In this document: one piece after another, positions 58,891-64,000 of the stretch
Numbering within the stretch: the stretch's first letter is position 1
How the letters are laid out: each line of letters begins with the position of its first letter
Source of the DNA: Flavobacteriales bacterium
GTDB lineage: Bacteria > Bacteroidota > Bacteroidia > Flavobacteriales_D > Sanyastnellaceae
Assembly: GCA_015665315.1 (NCBI GenBank)
Contig: JADFAK010000022.1
Coordinates: forward strand, 1 to 64,000
Reading direction: 5' to 3'
DNA: 64,000 bases
Translations under genes and position numbers: made by a program
Notes under the pieces: generated by a model
What the model was told of the DNA's origin: nothing
The model's input: the letters and a program-made list of their open reading frames with translations, nothing else
Database searches by the model: none

Positions 58891-61317
58891 ATGAAGAGAC
58901 TTTTACTATTTCTTACTTTATCCTTCGCAATTGGCGGCCTTCAGGCGCAGATTACAGGCGTTGAGCTAGAAGAATTTTTGGTTCACCCGAGCACTGACTA
59001 TTCTGACGGCATTAACTTGGATGGATACACTACATACAGACTGTATGTAACATGCGCTTCACCTGGTGACTTTCTCTCTTCAGTTTATGGAGTGCAGGAT
59101 GAGCTTACAAGCATTTGGGCAGATGGTGGTTTTTGGCAATCAGCTTTTGGTTCGGCCGTAGTTGATGGTGTGAATCCATCTTTCTTTAACGTTGCCCCAA
59201 CATTGGAATATGATAGTTACGTAACTATTGGAAAAGTAAATTCAACAGATGTTGGACCTTTCTACACAATTCAAGATCCTGACAACTTATGGATTCCGAA
59301 TTTTGAAGCTGGTCTTCCATTGACCCTTCAAGGTCTTGTTGGTGGAGCTTGGTTTACAGCCAATCTTGGTCCTGATGGTGAAGGTAACCCACAGTCGCCA
59401 AACGGTTTTGCTGGTGATGACTTGAAAGTGTTGATTGGTCAGTTTACGACCAACACTTGTTTGAACGGATATGTTAGTGCTGAGGTGTTTGTTAACGCCA
59501 ACGGTAACAACCCTTCATCAGGATTTTACACATTTTCTAGTTGTGATGCGACATTTGGTTGTACCAACCCAGACGCAGAGAACTATGATTCTACTGCAGA
59601 GGAAGATGATGCTTCTTGCGTTTTTGGATGTAGCTTGAGCGTTGCTAGTTTGACTACAAACTTCCCAACATGTGCAGGAAACAACAACGGTTCGATTCAG
59701 ATAACTTCTACTGGCGGACAAGGAGCTGTTATTTATAACATGAACGGTGGAAACAACTTGGCAGTTGGTAACTGGGCGAACCTAGTTAACAATACCTACA
59801 ATATCCATATTCAGGATGGAGCTGGTTGTGTAGTTGATACAGCTATTACCTTAATCACTCCTCCAATCGCGGTAGATATTTCACTGTTCCAAGGAATTCA
59901 GTGTAATGGAGACAACGATGCAATGATCACTGGAACTTTTAGTGGTGGTACTGGAATGATCGTTTTTGACTTAGATCAAAACTTCGATGAGCCAGCTTGC
60001 TTCCCTGATTATACTAACCTAGGCCCTGGAACATATTCGGTTTGGGCGATGGACGAGAATGGATGTACCGTTCAGTCGAATTCTATAAGCGTAGTTCAGC
60101 CTTCAGTTTTGAACATTGCTGTTCAGAACCAATCGGAAGCTTCTTGTTATGGTGTTGCAGATGCCCAACTAGTTATGTTTAAAACTGGTGGAACAGGTGA
60201 TGTCGATTGGTCGATTGATGGCGGTGAAAACTACCAAGAGTCGAATATTCTTCTACTTGCTGGTGGCACCTATACTGTTTGGGGAATTGATGAAAATGGA
60301 TGTACAGATACAGCTGAAGCAACTGTCTTGTCTCCAGATTCTATTACTGTACTAGGTGTTGTTACAGACATCCTTTGTAATGGTGATCAAAATGGTGTGA
60401 TCGATGGTATCGCTTCTGGTGGTAACGCTGGATTTACTTATTCATTCAACGGAGGTAACTATGGCAACTTGTCATTGTGGTCAGACCTTGCTGCTGGAGA
60501 GTATACTATTGACGTAATAGACAACGAAGATTGTGTTGGCTCTACGGTAGTAACTGTTTCTGAGCCAGACGTACTTGAAGTTTCTGCTGATGAGACTGAC
60601 ATCTCTTGCTTTGGCGAGGAAGATGGAGCGTTTTCTATCATTGGAACAGGTGGTACGATGATGTATTCGTACTCACTTGATACAATCACATGGGACAACG
60701 AGGGTATGTACGGCGATCTTGAAGCTGGTACTTACATGTATTACATCGTTGATGCCAATGGTTGTGAGTCTTCTGGTACTGCTACTATTGAAGAGCCTGC
60801 TGAATTGGTACTTACTATCGATGCTTCTGGCCCTGAGTTGGAAGGTGTTGATGGCGGTTTTATCGATATTACGATTGAAGGTGGAACAGGCGACTACGAT
60901 GTTAGCTGGACTTCAACAGATGGATATTCTTCTTCTGATGAAGACATCGACGGAATTGATGGAAACGAAACGTACACTGTTACTGTAACAGATGAGAATG
61001 GATGTACTGTCTCAGAGGAGCAGTTCATCGATTTTATCATCAGCGTGAACGAAGTATTCAACAATGTTTCTTACGGTGTTATGCCGAATCCAAACAACGG
61101 TTTATTCACATTGAATATCTCTGGATTGGCCAACCAAAAGGTTAACTATGCTATTACTGATGTAAGTGGACGTATCATTGCTCAAAAGCAATTGAACACA
61201 ATCAACGGTGAGCATACTTCTACAATTAATATGACTGATGCAGCAAGTGGAATGTACTACTTGACTTTGACTATTGACGGACAAAGCACAACTGCTAAGA
61301 TCATGAAGCAAAACTAA
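58891..61317 (+). CDS. Secreted SprB-repeat protein with T9SS type A sorting domain
   Basis: This 808-residue protein has a signal peptide (MKRLLLFLTLSFAIGGLQAQ). The N-terminal region (about 20-210) is followed by a CTNPDAENYDST...ASC motif, and then five or more SprB-type repeats of about 70-80 residues (starts such as TCAGNNNGSIQITSTGG, QCNGDNDAMITGTFSGG, SCYGVADAQLVMFKTGG, LCNGDQNGVIDGIASGG and SCFGEEDGAFSIIGTGG). The C-terminal 80 residues (GVMPNPNNGLFTLNI...ASGMYYLTLTIDGQSTTAKIMKQN) form the Por-type sorting domain. The product is likely a surface adhesin. A long terminator follows. Confidence 0.9.
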   Translation: MKRLLLFLTLSFAIGGLQAQITGVELEEFLVHPSTDYSDGINLDGYTTYRLYVTCASPGDFLSSVYGVQDELTSIWADGGFWQSAFGSAVVDGVNPSFFNVAPTLEYDSYVTIGKVNSTDVGPFYTIQDPDNLWIPNFEAGLPLTLQGLVGGAWFTANLGPDGEGNPQSPNGFAGDDLKVLIGQFTTNTCLNGYVSAEVFVNANGNNPSSGFYTFSSCDATFGCTNPDAENYDSTAEEDDASCVFGCSLSVASLTTNFPTCAGNNNGSIQITSTGGQGAVIYNMNGGNNLAVGNWANLVNNTYNIHIQDGAGCVVDTAITLITPPIAVDISLFQGIQCNGDNDAMITGTFSGGTGMIVFDLDQNFDEPACFPDYTNLGPGTYSVWAMDENGCTVQSNSISVVQPSVLNIAVQNQSEASCYGVADAQLVMFKTGGTGDVDWSIDGGENYQESNILLLAGGTYTVWGIDENGCTDTAEATVLSPDSITVLGVVTDILCNGDQNGVIDGIASGGNAGFTYSFNGGNYGNLSLWSDLAAGEYTIDVIDNEDCVGSTVVTVSEPDVLEVSADETDISCFGEEDGAFSIIGTGGTMMYSYSLDTITWDNEGMYGDLEAGTYMYYIVDANGCESSGTATIEEPAELVLTIDASGPELEGVDGGFIDITIEGGTGDYDVSWTSTDGYSSSDEDIDGIDGNETYTVTVTDENGCTVSEEQFIDFIISVNEVFNNVSYGVMPNPNNGLFTLNISGLANQKVNYAITDVSGRIIAQKQLNTINGEHTSTINMTDAASGMYYLTLTIDGQSTTAKIMKQN

Positions 61318-61339
61318 ATTGCTTCTCTAATACTGAGGT

Positions 61340-61376
61340 AAAAGCCCTGATAGATATCTATCGGGGCTTTTGCTTT
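61340..61376 (+). terminator. Rho-independent terminator after the SprB-repeat gene
   Basis: AAAAGCCC, extended inward by TGATAG (61340-61353), pairs with the mirror arm (61358-61371) as a 14-bp stem with a tetraloop and one G-T pair. It is followed by TGCTTTT. It lies 23 bp after the stop codon and ends just upstream of rnpB. Confidence 0.85.
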
Positions 61377-61402
61377 TACAAGCTTTGTGTTTAGTACATT
61401 TG
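61369..61402 (+). promoter_or_regulatory. Promoter of rnpB
   Basis: TACATTTG (61395-61402) is a perfect -7 box. TTTG at 61369-61372 lies 22 nt upstream. The expected transcription start falls at about 61407, which is the 5' end of the predicted RNase P RNA (P1 arm GGCAAGCC). Confidence 0.6.
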
Positions 61403-61404
61403 TC

Positions 61405-61746
61405 GCGGCAAGCCGGTTCATCGCTCCACTCGTGGGGAGGAAAGTCCGGACAACATAGGGCGCCGCACTTCTTGAAAGGGAAGGACTCAGCAATGAGGAC
61501 AGATAGTGCTAAAGAAACTTAGACAGCCGAACCAGTTTACTGGTGGTGATGGTGAAAAGGTGCGGTAAGAGCGCACCAGTATTGAGGGTGACCTCAGTAG
61601 CTTAGGTAAACCTTGCGGGTTGAAAGGCCATGTATACCGGAATTCTCTTAGGAGAAAAGAATTGCCCGTTCTTCCGGAGGGTAGGCCGCTTAGATAAATG
61701 ATGAACGCTCCTCTGGAGTACAGAATCTGGCTTATAGGCTTGCCAC
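61405..61746 (+). ncRNA. rnpB: RNase P RNA component (bacterial class A)
   Basis: The P1 helix is formed by GGCAAGCC at 61407-61414 and GGCTTGCC at 61737-61744. The conserved core sequences are present: GAGGAAAGTCCGGAC near the 5' end, AGACAGCCGAACC in the middle, GGTAAACC later, and ACAGAATCTGGCTTAT near the 3' end. The length, about 340 nt, fits a class A RNA from Bacteroidota. It cleaves tRNA 5' leaders together with RnpA, which is not in the window. Confidence 0.95.
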
Positions 61747-61765
61747 TTTTTTACCTTTCTAATCT

Positions 61766-62773
61766 ATGATCCCGAAGATTTCCGTTATCATCCCCATGAA
61801 AAATGAAGCGTCTTTCATTGAGGAATGTTTGGACTCTAGCCTTCGGCAAATGCATAGCAGTTTTCACCTAGAGATTATCGTGATCGACGATCATTCGACC
61901 GATAATTCACCTTCCTTGGTTCAACGTCTGTCGGCACAGCAACCCCAAACAATCATTTTCCTTCCCAACAATGGCCTCGGAATTATAGATGCTCTGTGCA
62001 CCGGTCTCAATGCTGCAACGGGCGATTATATTTCGAGAATGGATGCCGATGACCTTATGCCTGATCATAAACTTCGCCGACTCATGCAAGCGCTTGTCGA
62101 CTGCCCAGAAGCCGCTGTTGCCACCGGGAAAGTCAGCTATATAAGTACGGGGAAATCACTTTCTGAGGGCTTTTTGAACTATGCCGACTGGTTGAATAGA
62201 ATCAACTCGGCACATTGTCCATTTTCGGAGATCTACAAAGAATGCCCAATTGCTTCACCGAACTGGATGATGAGAATGCCCAAATTCAAGGACTTAGGCG
62301 GCTTCGATGGGCTAGAATATCCTGAAGACTACGATCTTGTATTTCGCTGGTATTCCAGTCAACTGAAAACTGCCTATGTTGATCAAGTCACTCACATATG
62401 GAGAGATCATGAGGCAAGGGCTTCGCGTAATGATCCTAATTATGCCGATAATCGCTTCATTCATCTCAAAGTAAGTCAGTTCCTGAACATCGATTATAAT
62501 CCCCATAAGACTTTGTGCCTGCTTGGTGCTGGTCGGAAAGGAAAGAGTGTAGCCAAGGAGCTTGCCGACAGAAACATTGAATTTATCTGGCTCACCAACA
62601 ATTCCAAAAAAATCAATGTGACTATATATGGAGTTCTTTTGAAAGATTGGAATGAACTTGAGGGGCTGAAGAGCGGTCAGCTAATTTCAGCCGTTTCAAG
62701 TCCCGCAGATATAGAGGAAGTCCAATCCAAGTTTGCCCAGAAACCTGAACTACAGTGTTTTCCTTTCTTCTGA
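61766..62773 (+). CDS. Family 2 glycosyltransferase with C-terminal Rossmann-like domain
   Basis: This 335-residue protein has a GT-A domain (about 1-245): ISVIIPMKNEASFIEECLDSSL, IVIDDHSTDNS, SRMDADDLM (the DxD-type site) and LGGFDGLEYPEDYDLVFRW. The C-terminal part (about 250-335) has LCLLGAGRKGKSVAKELADRNIEFIWLT, a GxGxxG nucleotide-binding pattern like that of NAD-linked sugar enzymes or PglD-like N-terminal domains. The fusion of GT2 with this domain is unusual. It is just 20 bp after the end of the RNase P RNA gene. The sugar and acceptor are unknown. Confidence 0.85.
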   Translation: MIPKISVIIPMKNEASFIEECLDSSLRQMHSSFHLEIIVIDDHSTDNSPSLVQRLSAQQPQTIIFLPNNGLGIIDALCTGLNAATGDYISRMDADDLMPDHKLRRLMQALVDCPEAAVATGKVSYISTGKSLSEGFLNYADWLNRINSAHCPFSEIYKECPIASPNWMMRMPKFKDLGGFDGLEYPEDYDLVFRWYSSQLKTAYVDQVTHIWRDHEARASRNDPNYADNRFIHLKVSQFLNIDYNPHKTLCLLGAGRKGKSVAKELADRNIEFIWLTNNSKKINVTIYGVLLKDWNELEGLKSGQLISAVSSPADIEEVQSKFAQKPELQCFPFF

Positions 62774-62885
62774 ATCAACCGAATTTGATTTTATATCTTT
62801 AGGCGAGAAGAAATTTGCACCACTCATCTGATCTTGCAAGGAGGATAGTCGCTGCATTTTGTCTGCGTTGTCAAATCCTGGAACC

Positions 62886-64000
62886 ATGAGAACAAGCATC
62901 ATTCAGAAATGTATAATACCCGCGATATTGGTTGGAGTAGGAGTGCTAGCTTTGTCCTGGTCCTACCATGATATCACTCCTTTTGACCATCGAAGCGCCG
63001 TTGGTGATTATCCTACTGCCTATAATTCTCTATTCACAGGCGCTGGCTCATGTGTTCAATGCCATGGCCACGATACGGCTATGATTGCGAGTGTGGATAT
63101 TCTGGGAAACGATGTCAATGTAGTTGACGCCTGGAGTTCAACTATGATGGCCAATAGCGCAAAAGACCCGTTCTGGCGTGCCAAAGTAAGCCATGAAGTG
63201 CTCGTGAACCCAGGTTTACAAACCGCCATCGAAGACAAATGTACTTCTTGCCACGCTCCTCTTGGTCATTTTGCAGCCAAACATGACGGAGCATTGAACT
63301 ACTCAATCGCCGAGATGTTGGTTGATAGCCTCGCTCTCGATGGTGTCTCTTGCGTAGCTTGCCATCAGCAGGATTCCGTGAATTTGGGTGATCAGTTTTC
63401 AGGTCATCTCAGCTATGATACGAATAGGGTGGCGTACGGACAGTACGTCAGTCCGCTTGTGAGTCCTATGGCTTTGGCTTCTGATTACATCCCTCAGCAT
63501 AGTTTACACATCGAGAAATCCGAAGTGTGCGCCACCTGCCACACCCTCATCACGGCGGCTGTGGATCTTGAAGGCAATTTGACAGGGACCGATTTTGTGG
63601 AACAAGCAACTTATCATGAATGGTTAAACTCGCAATATGCCGAGGACAATCAGAATTGTCAGTCCTGCCACATGCCTGTCGCCGCCAAAAGTGAAGTCAA
63701 ACTTGCCGCTGGATTTGATACACCTGCGCGTTCTCCTTTCTATCTGCATGAATTCGCTGGCGCAAATGCTTTTATGTTGTCTGTTTTGAAGGATAACGCG
63801 TCCGAATTGGATGTGTTCGCTTCAGATGAATCCTTTGATAAAACCATGGCCGCCACTTTGGACATGTTGCAGAACAAAAGCTGTGATATCAGCACTGAAC
63901 TCGACTACCGCACGGCAGATACATTGTACTTCGATGTTGCGTTGAACAACCTTGCTGGTCACAAATTTCCAAGCGGATATCCCTCGCGTCGAGCCGTGTT
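62886..64000 (+). CDS. Multihaem c-type cytochrome (partial, runs off the window end)
   Basis: This reading frame is open from an ATG at 62886 to the end of the window (371 codons and two bases), so it is absent from the ORF track. It starts with a signal-type helix (CIIPAILVGVGVLALSWS). Five CxxCH haem-binding motifs follow: CVQCH, CTSCH, CVACH, CATCH and CQSCH. Extra histidines nearby could act as distal ligands. It is likely periplasmic or surface-associated and transfers electrons. The family resembles multihaem cytochromes such as c-554, but I cannot assign it further without the C-terminus. Confidence 0.88.
   Translation, partial: MRTSIIQKCIIPAILVGVGVLALSWSYHDITPFDHRSAVGDYPTAYNSLFTGAGSCVQCHGHDTAMIASVDILGNDVNVVDAWSSTMMANSAKDPFWRAKVSHEVLVNPGLQTAIEDKCTSCHAPLGHFAAKHDGALNYSIAEMLVDSLALDGVSCVACHQQDSVNLGDQFSGHLSYDTNRVAYGQYVSPLVSPMALASDYIPQHSLHIEKSEVCATCHTLITAAVDLEGNLTGTDFVEQATYHEWLNSQYAEDNQNCQSCHMPVAAKSEVKLAAGFDTPARSPFYLHEFAGANAFMLSVLKDNASELDVFASDESFDKTMAATLDMLQNKSCDISTELDYRTADTLYFDVALNNLAGHKFPSGYPSRRAV

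Noticed and set aside
1-64000. tRNA or rRNA genes, CRISPR arrays, insertion sequences, prophage or replication origin
   Set aside because: I saw no cloverleaf-forming tRNA sequence, no rRNA, no regular repeat-spacer arrays, no transposase or integrase, and no dnaA-box cluster in the window.

Overview
The window is a gene-dense stretch of a chromosome from a member of the Bacteroidota, most likely a marine or freshwater Flavobacteriales lineage. Grounds for this: PorP/SprF next to a gliding-type C-terminal-domain protein, several type IX secretion (T9SS) cargo proteins with signal peptides and Por-type C-termini, a fused CcoN-CcoO cytochrome oxidase, TAnnTTTG-type promoter boxes, and almost no Shine-Dalgarno sequences before start codons. 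I see no phage, insertion sequence, CRISPR array, tRNA or rRNA. Rho-independent terminators are clear.

Layout. 1-7.6 kb: a T9SS cargo/PorP pair, a PadR-PspC pair with a candidate operator, and two tiny genes missing from the ORF track. 7.6-12.1 kb: a minus-strand block of MBOAT acyltransferase, methyltransferase, polysaccharide deacetylase, pentapeptide-repeat and CDGSH Fe-S proteins. 12.2-16 kb: plus-strand MFS transporter, tandem TonB-C protein, tpiA and prmA. 16-25.4 kb: a sulfur-oxidation neighbourhood (SulP transporter, cytoplasmic molybdopterin oxidoreductase, a fused four-cluster ferredoxin/NrfD membrane subunit, an orphan MoaD, a persulfide dioxygenase-rhodanese, and two half-size YeeE-type transporters). 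25.4-31.7 kb: hypothetical and lipoprotein genes and two universal stress proteins. 31.9-39.4 kb: a glycine-rich secreted protein, PlsC, a VIT1-type transporter, ClpS and a T9SS cargo protein. 39.6-43.1 kb: a LytTR regulator, RecQ and a tail-anchored unknown. 43.1-49.5 kb: a complete cbb3 oxidase operon (ccoS-NO-Q-P-G-H plus a TauE/SafE-like protein), including a 59-codon ccoQ absent from the ORF track. 49.7-53.1 kb: methylmalonyl-CoA mutase mutA-mutB. 53.1-58.7 kb: a XRE regulator with an operator array, fmt, MATE, a TrmH-type methyltransferase, HU, a membrane redoxin and a thioesterase. 58.9-64 kb: a SprB-repeat T9SS protein, RNase P RNA, a glycosyltransferase fusion, and a multihaem cytochrome cut off by the window end.

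How it fits together. The sulfur genes can be read as one route: uptake of reduced sulfur (YeeE pair), persulfide to sulfite (MBL-rhodanese), sulfite to sulfate with electrons passed to quinone (cytoplasmic Mo enzyme plus FeS/NrfD fusion), and sulfate export (SulP), with the cbb3 oxidase as terminal electron acceptor. This is inference from families and context. It gains some support from a CRP/FNR-like palindrome (CTGAT-N4-RTCAG) found upstream of the MBL-rhodanese gene, the cbb3 operon and the universal stress gene pair. A second regulatory highlight is a cluster of TTACA-N2-TGTA sites around the XRE regulator gene, and an intrinsic terminator for mutB that lies inside that gene's coding sequence.
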